Assembly: GCF_033568475.1 (NCBI RefSeq)
Contig: NC_133120.1
Span: 80,824,151 to 80,888,150, forward strand
Direction: 5' to 3'
Source: Henckelia pumila
Taxonomy: Eukaryota > Streptophyta > Magnoliopsida > Lamiales > Gesneriaceae
DNA length: 64,000 nucleotides
A program made the translations under genes and the position numbers. Each line of letters begins with the position of its first letter. Position 1 is the first letter of the stretch. The notes beneath the pieces are model-generated. The model was not told the DNA's origin, searched no databases, and saw only the letters and a list, made by a program, of their open reading frames with translations. This document shows positions 1 through 11,225 of this stretch, in pieces.

Positions 1-149
1 GCAGGGCAATTCATTTTAAATTTTTTTTTTTTTTTTTTTTTTTACTCTTTTGTTTAGACATTGTTTCTTGTCTAATAGTGGACATTTTATTTTTGTCTAA
101 TAGTGAACATTTGATTAAATGAGAGATTAGAACTCGGGTTGTCACAACA
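1..149 (+). mobile_element. 3' end of the 5' LTR of a Ty3/gypsy element
   Basis: This stretch matches the last 150 or so bases of the LTR ending near 7005: the same 'gcagggcaattcatttt' start, a poly-T run, repeated 'tgtctaatagtg' words and 'ctcgggt.gtcaca'. It is followed within 3 bases by a primer binding site. The rest of this LTR lies to the left of the window. Confidence 0.85.
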
Positions 150-151
150 GG

Positions 152-164
152 TGGTATCAGAGCG
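152..164 (+). other. Primer binding site (initiator Met-tRNA type)
   Basis: TGGTATCAGAGCG matches the usual plant LTR-retrotransposon primer site complementary to the 3' end of initiator tRNA-Met. It lies directly after the LTR end and fixes the orientation as plus. Confidence 0.9.
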
Positions 165-3100
165 TAAGTTCTTGGACTGAGATAGAAGCTGAGCGGGGTA
201 GATTGAGTCACATGCATTTACAGTATAGCATGATTATGCATTACTTGATTTGATAATTCGATGATTTGATAAATTGCATGTGAGCATGATCTATATTTGA
301 AATTCAATTGCCTAATTTACTGATTTGTAAATTTTTGAAATTTTTACCGTTTTGTTATAAGATTTTTACCGGGTGATGTAAGCACCCATAATTGAATAAA
401 ACAGTGTTCTTTGGGTGACGTAAGCACCCCAGACTGACAGAATAGTATGGCCAGACTGAACATAATGTTATGGTCAGATTGAACAGAACAGAACGGTATT
501 ACTCAACTGAATGAAGTTATCTCTGAATGACCAGAACAGAATATCAGCAAATGAATAGATGATATTGTAGGTAATAGTTGGTTTGAAGAATTTGATTAGT
601 TGTTCAAATATCGGACATATTCAGATGAATATCGGATCAGATTGATTGAATACCAACTTCGAAACCTAGCAACCAGCTGGTGGATTTTGATAAAGAAATG
701 ATAAGAAGGCAGAGGTATGTTGATTGTTGGTAAGTGCTTAGAACAGAATTATGTTTATAGTTCTTTGCCACAACAGATAGAAATGATGAGAAAGAAAAAT
801 ATACCCTGTAGAAGTTGAATCTTTTGAATTTGAGGAATGCCTTATTAGAATTTTCAAGTCTATTACAATTCTTTGAATTGTAGATGATGAAAAGCTCAAG
901 ATTGAGTGAATTATTTAATGTCTTGAATCTGCAGATTATGTCTGATAAATGTTAACGACTAAAATATTTTGTTTAAAGACATAGCTTTGTCTAAAAGAAT
1001 TGAAGCTGAATGATGAATTAGGAAAATGGAATTGTAGACATGAAAGAGTCTGTGAGATACTCACAACTCTATCTACAATTTTTATTTTAGAACATATATG
1101 AGGTGAATGATATGAGAAGAAATCTCTAACTCTAGCGAATCGAGATGAATTAGTCTGATTCTGAATGCAGAGTATATTAGAAATTATTACACTTTTTGTG
1201 GAAGAGGATATCTGAACAAACAGTGTAAGGACAAGTCAGACAGATGTGCTAAAATTTATTCAATGAATAAATAGCAAAAGTATACAGAGGATCAGAATGA
1301 AATTGCACCTGAGAATGAAATTTCAGGTAACAGATTTATTTTGTTTTGACCTGTTTATTATTGGTGCAATAGATATATGATAGCGGAAAGCTTATTATAT
1401 GATTACCTCTGTATCATAAAAGAGATTTTGTGAATTGAACTGAAGATTAGAATTATTGCTTTGATGAACTGAAACTAAACATGATATTGTTCATGTGAGA
1501 ATTTACCTAAGTACTGATTAGTGATAGTTGCAGATTATTGAATCACTGGATTTTGTGATTTAACCAATCAGTATGATGATCAGAAGCGATAAAATTAGAT
1601 CAACAAGAACATAGTGTGCGTATGAATATGATGATATGATATACAATCTTGAATTAAGATTCTGTGATTTTGGTTTGATATATGATGTTTGATTACAGAA
1701 ATATTCCGAAATCAGTATATTCAATGCACGAGATATGTTCAAGATCTAAATTAGCATTGATAAGTATGTTACTGAATAGAGATTACAGATATGTTCCAGT
1801 AAGATTTTTGACTTTAGTTTAAGTTGTGAACTGGAATTCAATAGCGAAGTGATGAATTGAAAAATTTATGAATTACTGACTTGATGGGATTATGAATTGG
1901 ATATTAATCTTGAGGTTTAGAAGATAAATGATGATATGACAATTGGTTACAGATGAGTCTTTTCTTTGATTATGCTGAATCGAATACATCAATTGGACAT
2001 ATAATTCTTGAAATATTTGATTTCGAGTGGCTCTCCTTGTTTTGTTCATAGAGCCTGAGTGATTTACTTATTCTATGTTATGTGATGCAAGTGAGTTGTT
2101 TTCACTTTGCAAAGTTTTTTATCCAAAAGATTTGATTTTGGATGACCTTGATTGAGGGATTTTCTCAATCTTGATTTATTTCTTTTGATTTTGAGAATTA
2201 TTGATCCTTTGATGATATTTCAGCGTATTTTAAGATAGTGACTCGTAACTGATAGAAGAATTTGAATATGATCCATGATTTGTGGTTTAGATGATATGAA
2301 TTGTCGGTATTTGGAGATAGGAATAAGGAATGGAATAGGCATCCGATGAATTGATTTCAGATTTCTGTGTATTCTGGTTTGAATATTCAGACGAATATAT
2401 CACCAATCAGAATGATTTTTCTATAGAAAGTAAGGCAGAACTGTTCAGAAGATGAAAACAACACAGAAAGTAAACTGAAGTGATTAGAATTCAGTACAGA
2501 ATACCAGATTGAGATATGAATTGAAGCCTCAGATCCGAATGAATGAATTATGTTATGATTGATTATTTGATTGTGCCTGATATTTCCGAAAAGAGATATC
2601 CAAATTTGAAGAATTGCACAACAATGAATTCGATATTCATTTGATAATTGTTTTATCTTTTGATAAAGCAAATAGAAGTAACAGAATTAGTACGTTTGTG
2701 AAGTTAAACGTACAGAGAATTTCTGATGAAGTTGAAAATCGTTGATCAGATGAGTTCAATATTAGTTTGGAAACTCCAAACATTGAACCAAGATTATAAT
2801 TTGAAAGAATAGTTTGCAAAAAACTACCGTGATGAAACAATATAGATGAGGTAAACAGGTGGTAGTTATGAACTGATTCATGAACATTACTGTATACGAT
2901 GATCTGTCTGTATGAACAAATCATTGAATTGTGATTAGATTCATTGTAAAATGAACAGTAAGCCAGGAAATAATGTTTCAGATTGAAACATTGGGTTTAC
3001 TATTACATTGTAATACAGAAGATCCGAAGACATTGAGTACTTTGTGAGGAAAAGGTACAATATATTATCCTTGAATGGGAAGAATAGTCAGAGATGATGA

Positions 3101-4256
3101 ATCGAATTTGTGAGAATGAATTTTTATCTGATATGATACCGATTATCAACAGTTCTGAATACTTTGAAATCTGTGACTACAACATATTATACTCTGATTA
3201 ATTGATAGTCCGAATAGACTAATCAGAATTTGGCAGAATACTCTGTATGAGATGTGATGAACAACTATCTATTCAGATCCGTGAAGAAGATAGAGATATA
3301 ATGATAGTACAGGAATGATTAAAATCTATTGTCAGAATTAAGACTTTAGATTTATTTGACAGAATGTGGCATCGATTGATTGACTGATATTCTGAGAGTT
3401 GAATTCGATTGATGGATTATCTGAGTCGATTTTCCAAATATTGAAGATATTCTCAGAACTTTAATACCTGATTCGGTATTATTTGATTTGATATGTTGCC
3501 ACTTGAGGATTATAATTCCTGTAATAGCTATTGAGCCGATTTTGAGATAATGATATGATAATATGATGAAAAGAACTCTGATTTTGTGTGTTGTAATGAT
3601 ATTACCGAGGTATATGACATCAGATCAGACATGATTTGTCGATATCCGATCGGAGTTGATTCGAAATACACAACGAATTTGACGATGAATCTGTATGAAA
3701 TGAAAACGGAAAAGAAGAACCAGAATTAGTAATTGAATGATAGATATAATTTGTGAAGCTGAAACGGATTAGTTAAGCGAAAAATTTATTCTTGAAACAT
3801 CATTCAATTCAGAATAGAGAAAAAACAGAATGTCATTTACAGATTCAGAATATGAGGTTGAATACTGAACTTGAAGCAACGAAATGAATGATAGTGTAGA
3901 CTTGATATGTTCTATACAGAACATTGAATGATAGTCAGAAAGAAACAAGTCGACACAAAGACTGAACTTCATTGAATAAGATATCAGATGGAATTGATGA
4001 TGGAAAAGATTTATTCTTTCCAGCTTGATACAATGAAGCTGACTTGTTTCTCATATCTAAAGTAAGAAAATATTGATAGATTCCTTCTGTATACTTGAAT
4101 CAGACAAGAGGAATACTGAGAGAATTATATTCCGTACTTAGAGTACAACTGAATAGATTAGAGTTGAATGAGTGAAGTGAAAATAACTTCAGATAATCAT
4201 TCAGTCTATCAGACTTGATATTTGGTTTGACTACGATTTCGAGGACGAAATCATTT
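165..4256 (+). pseudogene. Decayed gag-pol interior of a Ty3/gypsy element
   Basis: No open frame of useful length survives, but the order of remnants fits Ty3/gypsy gag-pol. A gag-like stretch lies near 590-720. A zinc-knuckle remnant at 1190-1226 reads roughly FCGRGYLNKQC. A protease-like remnant lies near 1345-1375. A 'tttcgaggacgaaatc' tail at about 4235-4250 is typical of the pol end just before the polypurine tract. The interior is only about 4.1 kb and very AT-rich, so it is old and internally deleted as well as full of stops. I cannot place it in a lineage with confidence; the LTR start resembles chromovirus-type elements. Confidence 0.7.
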
Positions 4257-4272
4257 CTTAGAGGGGAGGAAT
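4257..4272 (+). other. Polypurine tract
   Basis: The purine-rich run 'agaggggaggaat' lies immediately before the TG of the 3' LTR. It primes plus-strand DNA synthesis in LTR elements. Confidence 0.8.
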
Positions 4273-7005
4273 TGTAAGGCCCGAAAATATTAAATTATTA
4301 ATTATGGAATTTGAGAATTAAATTCCATATTATGGGCTAATATTGATTTGAGAAGTTATGAAAATGATAGATTTAATTTTCGAGCTAAAAATATTTAATT
4401 TGAAAATTTACGAATTTTGAGAATTAAATTCCGAGAATTCTTAAATTAAAAGAATAAATATTCTATTTGAATATTTATGGAATTGAAGATTTAATGCCAT
4501 GTTTCGGAAATTAAAGAAGATGAATTTGGAAGATATAACTCGATCAGGGACTGATTTGCACATACTGACATTTGAAGGGCTGAAGTGCAAACGGTCGGGA
4601 TTATTTAATTAATCCGAATTTAATTTATTTTAATCCGAGTATATTTAATTTGAGAATATTTAGAGTTTTGATTTAAATTCTAATATTCTTAAATTATTTT
4701 GGATTGAAATTGAATTAAAACGAAGGCCGAGGACTGAATTGCAATTACTGAAGACTTCAGGGACTAAATTGAAATTTATGCAATAGCTATCCAATTTTAA
4801 TCAATTATCAGCAAAGATACGTGGATGAACAGGAGCACATTCAGAATTGAGAGCAAAGGTTCGAACAGGGAGCCGAGTTTCTTCCCTTTCCTTTTGATGT
4901 TGCGGTTTCGAATTGCCGTAACTTTTGATTCGTGCGTCCGATTTCGATTCCGAAAGATGTTCTGGAATCCTTGAGACAAGTACTTCGATTTGATGTAAGT
5001 ATTTGATCCTTTCGATATGTTTTGAAGAACGAAATTGGCAGAGATCAGTACATGAGCATATGATCTTGTTCTTGACGTGTTGTCTTGTTTATATTCGAAA
5101 CCGGATTGAAGATTTAGTTTTGAATGAATTGTATGGATTCTCCAGCATGTATTATCGAAATTTTAGCTGCTGGTATGTGGTTATTTGTCTGGTTTATGAT
5201 CACATATGCTGATATGAGATTGAATTCGAAGTCGATATTTCGTCGGTTACCGATTTTCAGTCGTTATGCCATCGATTGATGTTTTGAAACCGTTGTTGAT
5301 AGTCTATGATTGAGCCAATGATCTGAAGATCATATACTGATTTTGTTAGAAGATAATCTTTACATTTCAAACATGTTATGAGCTCAATCAACTCAAGAGA
5401 TCGAAGTTTGAACCGAGGAAGTTTGCTTACGGTTTTGGATGAGTTGTTTGCTAATAGATGGATGTTTTGATAGCTGATAATTGAACCGAGATGTTCATTG
5501 AAATGTTGCTGATGTTGTAGCATCTTTATTCTTCAATTTCAGATTATTGTGAAGTCTTATTGACTCGAGAACGGGACCTCGTTGAAGGAAGAAGAAGTGA
5601 AGGTTTGGAAATGAATGGATTGAAGATGTATTGATATTTTGATACAATTCTGATATGATAGAATTGATCGAAGTTTGATATATTTGTTTTGATGATTATG
5701 TTCAGAGTTGAAGCATTCAGAACAAATGAAATACGAAGGTAAAAGTAGACTACTATTTGATTGGGAATACAACTCGAGATGGTTTGTATCGAGTTCCCCT
5801 AAATCACATACTTGCTTGTTTATTTGCTCTTATGTGCTTTCATTTGAGTTGTTGAATAAGTTCTTGATATAATGAATGTCTTGATGATGATATATATTGC
5901 ATTCATCTTGAAAGACTTATTCCTTGATTTTGAAATGAACGGAAACGTTCAAATAGACGATTTGAGGAATTGTATATGTATGGCCTGGGTGGTTGTTTTA
6001 GCCTAGCGTCTGATTTACATATATAATGGCTTCAAAGTCTAGAGAAGTGAGATAAGTAGCCCCACCTCGATCGGGAGAGTCGGTGGATTAGTTATGATAT
6101 CTACTTCTCGGGATCCCAACCGATGAAACGATAGAATTCGATAAGAGATGAACCTTGTTTTTAAACATGCATTGTATTACTTTTATATCATGATCTTGAT
6201 ATATGTTTGATATGCATGTTTAGTTGCTTTTACTGGGAAATATATTTCTCACCGGAGTTATCCGGCTATTGTTATGTTGTATGTGTCATGGCAATAGGAG
6301 GGAATGGAGCAAATCAAAGGCAATCTTGAAGAACAAGGGTTGAAGAGATATAGCGTGATGATCCGAGTTAGATGGTTGAGTGAGCTGTCATGATGTAGAG
6401 TTGAGCTTTAAACATGATCTTGTTATAGCTACTTGTTTCACAACTTGTAGATGATCTAGTTGTTATCTTGTTGTTGTATTTAGGATTTGATAGATGTTTA
6501 AATCCTTTGAAACAACATGGTGTAGCTTGATCTTGAATGAATAACATTGCTTCTTGCATGATTATGAGCTCTTATGGTTATGTTTTAAGGCTTTGTTATG
6601 ATTCATTTCTATTAATGAGATCATGTTAGAATGCATGATAGCTTATGATATTGGAAAAGGCTTTGCATGAACTTATATTAGATGATAATTGCATGATAGA
6701 ACCTATTTGACAGCAGCTGAGCCCCTTCGTTTTGTTTCTGGTGCGGTGGCCTGCGCACGGGCGAGCTACTGCTTGCGCGCGCGCGCAAGCCAGCCCATGG
6801 AGTCTCGGGCTCGTTGAACTGCACCCGCGCGAGAGGTGATGCCCGCGCGTGCGCAGGGCAATTCATTTTTTAAAAAAAAAAAAATTTTTTTTTTTTTTTT
6901 TACTCTTTTGTTTAGACATTGTTTCTTGTCTAATAGTGAACATTTGATTTTTGTCTAATAGTGGACATTTGATTAAATGAGAGATTAGAACTCGGGTCGT
7001 CACAA
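4273..7005 (+). mobile_element. 3' LTR of the Ty3/gypsy element (2.7 kb)
   Basis: The LTR starts TGTAAGGCCCGAAAATATTA after the polypurine tract and ends '..ctcgggtcgtcacaa'. Its last 150 bases repeat window positions 1-149. A GC-rich block at 6720-6855 contains a (GC)n run at 6775-6785. No gene is visible inside; the short open frames here are chance. Confidence 0.85.
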
Positions 7006-7045
7006 TTGAAGTGGTAACAGAATTACAGAATTCGGGTCGTCACAA
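7006..7045. other. Composite junction scar between LTR and viral insert
   Basis: Between the LTR end and the viral sequence are 'ttgaagtggtaacag', which matches viral ORF2 sequence at 12477-12489, and a second copy of the LTR tip 'gggtcgtcacaa'. The word 'aattacagaattc' occurs at 7019-7031 and again at 7066-7078. This is not a simple target-site duplication and looks like filler from template switching during repair. Confidence 0.5.
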
Positions 7046-9466
7046 TCGCAAACTTCATCATTGAAATTACAGAATTCTTTTCCTTTTTTAGAAGAAGAAG
7101 AGCTTGAATATTCAAAATTAGATTTTTCTTGGATAGGAAAAAGAATATCTTCTTGATTATCATCAGAAGATGAAGGAATTAAAGTTAATAATTGATTTTT
7201 AAAATCATCATCTATTTGAAGTTCATTGATTTTTTCTTGCATTGGACATTTATTTGAATAATGTCCAAGTTGTTTACATTTAAAACATGTAACTTGGTTA
7301 GTTTTATTTTTGAAATGATTTTTTGAATTTTTATAAAAAGTTTTTGATTTTCTAAAAGGTTTTGAATATCTTGAATTTTTAAAATAATTTCTTTTATAAG
7401 ATTTCTTGTAAAACTTTCTTTGAAATTTATGTTTATTATTTTTATTATGTTTTCTTGAAGGAGGAAGTAATTGTTCGAAACCATATTGAGCACAAAAGGA
7501 ACCAAGTTCTCTTCTGCTCTCATTATGCTCCCGTTTGATTTTTTTTTTAATTTTTAAATCATTTCACAACGCTAATCCTTCGGCATTGATGTAACTTATG
7601 ATTTCACCATAAGTTAGATAAGGTTAAGGAATTGAATTTGCATTTTGTTTGCGAATAGATTCCCTAACTCTTTCAGCAAAGAGTTTTGGTAATCCTGCAA
7701 TAAATCTTTCTTTCCAAAAAGAAAAATTGCAATCATCTCGTATAAGTACTTTAGATAAAAACATATCTTTGTACCAAAAAAAATCATGTAATTTTGGACA
7801 TGTTAAATTCATTAAAATTTCTGAAGATTTTTCTTGAAATTTTTTGGGTTCGCCTAGAAAATGTTTAATAATGACATAAATTAGTGTATTGACAGCATCT
7901 TGAATATGAGGTATTGTTGCATCATCAACTTCATGTTTGATGGCAGTTAAAATTGTTGTTCTATCGAATTCAGTGAAAAAATTATCCCACCAACCCTTAA
8001 GCTGGCCGGTAAATCCTGCAATTAGATTGAAAGTTGTGTTGTAATCATCAACACCTTTTGCTTTGTAAGCGGTGGAAGCCATCATCATTTTTTCTAACAT
8101 AGAAATGATATGCTGTTCAGTTCTTCCATCGAGATTCCATTTTAGAAGACTATCTCCAGAAAAGGATTTTTGTTGTTTTTGAGGTTCTTCAAATTGCATA
8201 TCTGGAAATGATGGTCTACTATAATAATTTGGAAGAAAATTATAGTGTTGTTTGAAAAAAAGAATTGTAATTTTTATTTTGATGTTTATTTGTTTTAGGA
8301 TTATGAATTTTTAATAATTCATCATTTGAGTCATTAAATTGATTTTGAACTTCGTCAATTTCATTGACAACATTTATTTTATTTGAATCATTAATTAAAT
8401 TTAATTTTGAAAATTGAGTACTAAGTTCATTAAGAACATCTAAAGAAGTTCCTAATTGAATTTTTGCTTTACTTGTAGAAGGCGTTTGAATTGGTTTTAA
8501 TGAAGGAGAAGTAATTTTTAATTTTTCTTTTGAAGTTTCTATTGAAGAATTTGACAATATATTAGGAATTGAATTCTCAACTCTAGTGAGCTGATGAGCC
8601 ACGAAGTGAAGAAGAACATTTGTATAATTATTTTGAAGATTAATATTTTTTATTTCTTTTATTGTAGGAGTTCCTTCAATGACAGATGGTTGCTTGAATG
8701 AAGAAGCAATTATTTCAGTATTATGAACTGAAATTTTAATTTCTTATAGAGGAGGATGGATAGATTGAAATTGATTTCCATTACTTGTTTTCCATATTTT
8801 TGAAGAAGATGCTCCTGTATTAACAGAAGAATTTTTTGTGGAAATTTTTGAAGATTTAGATTAAGAATCTTTTGTAGAAGATTTTTATTGAGAATCTTTT
8901 GTAGAAGATTTTGAAGTACTTGTAGATTTAGATTGAGAGTCTGTTGTAGAAGATTTAGATTGAGAATCTTTTGTAGAAGATTTTGATTGAGAATTTTTTG
9001 TAGAAGATTTTGAAGATTGAAAATCGTTTGTAGAAGATTTTGATTTACTTGAAGAGTTTTGTTTTTGATATTTAGAAAATACTCTTTGTTTTGCCCATTC
9101 ATAAAAACTCATTTTTGAGTCTGAATTTGAAGAATAATATAAATCCCAAAAATAATCTTGTTGTTTTTCTGATAAAAGTCTAAGAACATTTTTTCGAAAC
9201 ATTATTTCGTTTGAATTTTTACTTTTTAAAAATTCTTGTTCACGATCAATTTCTTGAGATATAACAAATAACTGGTTTCTTTTATGAGATATTTGTATTT
9301 CTTTACAATTTAAATTTTCTTGATTTCTATCAATATTTATTTCTTCTTCTTCATCTATTTGAATACTACTACTATTACAATCATAATTCTTACTTGACTT
9401 CATACTACTGGACCTTGACATCATAGAGAACAAACGAATAGACCAAGACATAGCTAATTCAAACAA
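7046..9466 (-). pseudogene. EPRV piece A, ORF1: coat protein and zinc knuckle, movement protein missing
   Basis: This is a remnant of a Caulimoviridae polyprotein read from 9466 leftward. Domains in order: an acidic N-terminus (9466-9300), a Ser/Lys repeat tract (about 9060-8840), a spacer, a coat-protein core (8199-7624, with GWW, WYKD and FIAGLP motifs) and a CCHC zinc knuckle (about 7287-7246, CFKCKQLGHYSNKC). The knuckle is in a shifted frame relative to its surroundings. The 30K-type movement protein present in piece B is absent: sequence jumps near 9290-9305 from the N-terminal segment to the 'HKRNQLFVISQEI' segment, exactly as in piece D. In-frame stops lie at 8861-8863 and 8744-8746 and near 7622. 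The copy ends at 7046 before any protease. The family assignment is firm; a florendovirus- or petuvirus-like genus is likely but not proven. Confidence 0.85.
8860..9060 (-). repeat. 27-bp coding minisatellite (Ser-Lys-Thr-Gln repeat)
   Basis: Tandem units encode variants of SQSKSSTKD (9 residues, 27 bases) inside ORF1. The same array occurs in piece B (22205-22380) and piece C (34515-34600) with different unit numbers, so it varies in length between copies. Confidence 0.8.
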
Positions 9467-9680
9467 TTAAATTTTACCTTGCAACTTAATCGCTTAAGTT
9501 TACCTTGAGATCTGACGTAGAGGGAACACCAATCGTCTTACTGCTCTATCAACGAGACTTTCTACAACCCCAAAACGGCTTACGAACACTAAATCAGACT
9601 TAAAAAGGTTTGCTTAATTGGCTAAGAATTAAGGCTTGTTTAATTGAATAAATTGACTAAAACTTGTCTCTGATAATAGA
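9467..9680 (-). other. EPRV leader downstream of the primer site
   Basis: This noncoding stretch lies between the primer-site region and the ORF1 start at 9466. It carries TATCAGAG at 9675-9668 on the minus strand, the core of an initiator-Met primer site, in degraded surroundings. The part nearest ORF1 is also present upstream of piece D (20878-20942). Confidence 0.6.
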
Positions 9681-10441
9681 TGGACCAGGACGACGGGGGG
9701 ACAGGGTATGGAAGCGGCGGAAGAGCATGTTTGCAGTAGTAATAGGAGTAGACAAAAGGATTGATCGAAGAATAATTTTATTGATAGGTTTGAAAGATTG
9801 AAATACAAAAACTATTGAAAGATTGAATACAAAAACTTGAATTTAATCGAGGAATTTAAAATAGATACAGAGGAAAAATATAAGAATTTATCTCTCTATG
9901 TTTTGCTCTGTCTAAATTGGATCTCTTTGCTCTTTGATCTTGAGTCTCCTTTTATAGAGAATGAGGGACGCCTGTAGTAGGATTCCTTCCTTGTCAATAA
10001 TGGTAAAGGGTCTTGTCTCGTTTGCTTTCTTGAAAGCACTTGATGGGAATCTTGACTATTGAGCGAAGTGGACGTCTTATTTTCTTTTGCTTTTCTTTGT
10101 GGCGAAGTGGACGTCTTGTCTTCTTTTCCTTTGCTTTGTCTTGAAGCAAATGTCTTGTCTTCTTTTTCTTTTCTTTGTCGTAAAGAAAAATAATTTCTTG
10201 TGTTGGCCGACATAATCTTTACATTTTTTGAAAATAAAATTGTGACTACTGCTTTTTCTTGACGTGTAGTCTGCTTTGAAATGTATTTTTTCTTGACAAC
10301 TGACTACTGCTTTTTTCACGTGTATTCTGCTTTTTCTTTTTCTTGTTTTGTTTTTTCTTGCTTTTTATTTTTAATAATTGATTACAATAATACAACTTGT
10401 AATACAACTTCTTGAAAGTATTGTCATCACTATTCCCTCCC
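9681..10441 (-). promoter_or_regulatory. EPRV intergenic promoter region, unit 2
   Basis: The unit starts 'gggagggaatagtgatgac', carries purine-rich 'aagacaagac' words and a TATA box (TATAAAAGG, minus, 9957-9949), and ends at 'cctggtccatct'. It is the counterpart of a pregenomic RNA promoter plus leader. It is a direct tandem duplicate of 10442-11187. Open frames of about 100 codons here (for example 10213-9896) overlap the TATA box and come from the purine-rich repeats; I do not call them genes. Confidence 0.7.
9949..9957 (-). promoter_or_regulatory. TATA box, pregenomic promoter (unit 2)
   Basis: TATAAAAGG on the minus strand lies at the same place as the TATA boxes of unit 1 and piece C, just after the shared word 'caggcgtccct'. 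Confidence 0.65.
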
Positions 10442-11187
10442 AGATGGACCAGGAAGACGGGGAGAAGTCGTATTGAAGTGAATCAGAGGCATGATTGGAG
10501 TAGTAATAGAGTATTTAGATAGATTGATCGAAGAATAATTTTATTGATAAAATTGAAAGGTTGAAATACAAAGCTAATTTAAAGATTGAATACTAAAACT
10601 TGAATTGAATCGATGAATTTAAAACAGATACAGAGGGAAAATATAAGAATTTATCTCTCTATGTTTTTCTCTGTCTAAATTGGCTCTCTTTTCCTCTTGA
10701 TCGTTTTGCCTCTTTTATAGCAGTTGAGGGACGCCTGTAGTAGGATTCCTTGTTTGGTGAAGGGTCTTGTCTCGTTTGATTTCTTGAAAGCACTTGAGTG
10801 GAATCTTTACTATTGAGCGAAGTTGACGTCTTATCTTCTTTTGCTTTTCTTGGTGGCGAAGTGGACGTCTTGTCTTCTTTTCCTTTGCTTTGTCTTGAAG
10901 CAAATGTCTTGTCTTCTTTTTCTTTTCTTTGTCGTAAAGAAAAATAATTGCTTGTGTTGGCCGACATAATCTTTACATCTTTTGAAAATAAAAGTGTGAC
11001 TACTGCTTTTTCTTAACGTGTAGTCTGCTTTTGAAATGTATTTTTTCTTGACAACTGACTACTGTTTTTTTCACGTGTAGTCTGCTTTTTATTTTTCTTG
11101 TTTTGTTTTTTCTTGATTTTTCTTTTTAATAATTGATTACAATAATACAACTTCTTGAAAGTATTGTCATCACTATTCCCTCCCCGG
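10442..11187 (-). promoter_or_regulatory. EPRV intergenic promoter region, unit 1 (tandem copy)
   Basis: This is a direct repeat of 9681-10441 with the same order of elements and a TATA box at 10719-10712 (minus). The joint between units reads 'cctggtccatct|gggaggg', so the duplication begins and ends next to the primer site. The homologous single copy in piece C is 38970-39680. Confidence 0.7.
10712..10719 (-). promoter_or_regulatory. TATA box, pregenomic promoter (unit 1)
   Basis: TATAAAAG on the minus strand, in 'gctataaaagagg', aligns with the TATA box of unit 2 and with 39467-39475 in piece C. Confidence 0.65.
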
Positions 11188-11225
11188 GTTTTTGAAATTT
11201 CTTGCCAGGGAAAAATAGGAAATAG

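Noticed and set aside
9896-10967. Open frames of 102-105 codons (MSANT..NYFSLRQRKEKEDK) present in all three EPRV intergenic units
   Set aside because: They span the TATA box and leader, consist of purine-rich repeat translation and are broken in piece C. Conservation follows from the promoter sequence.
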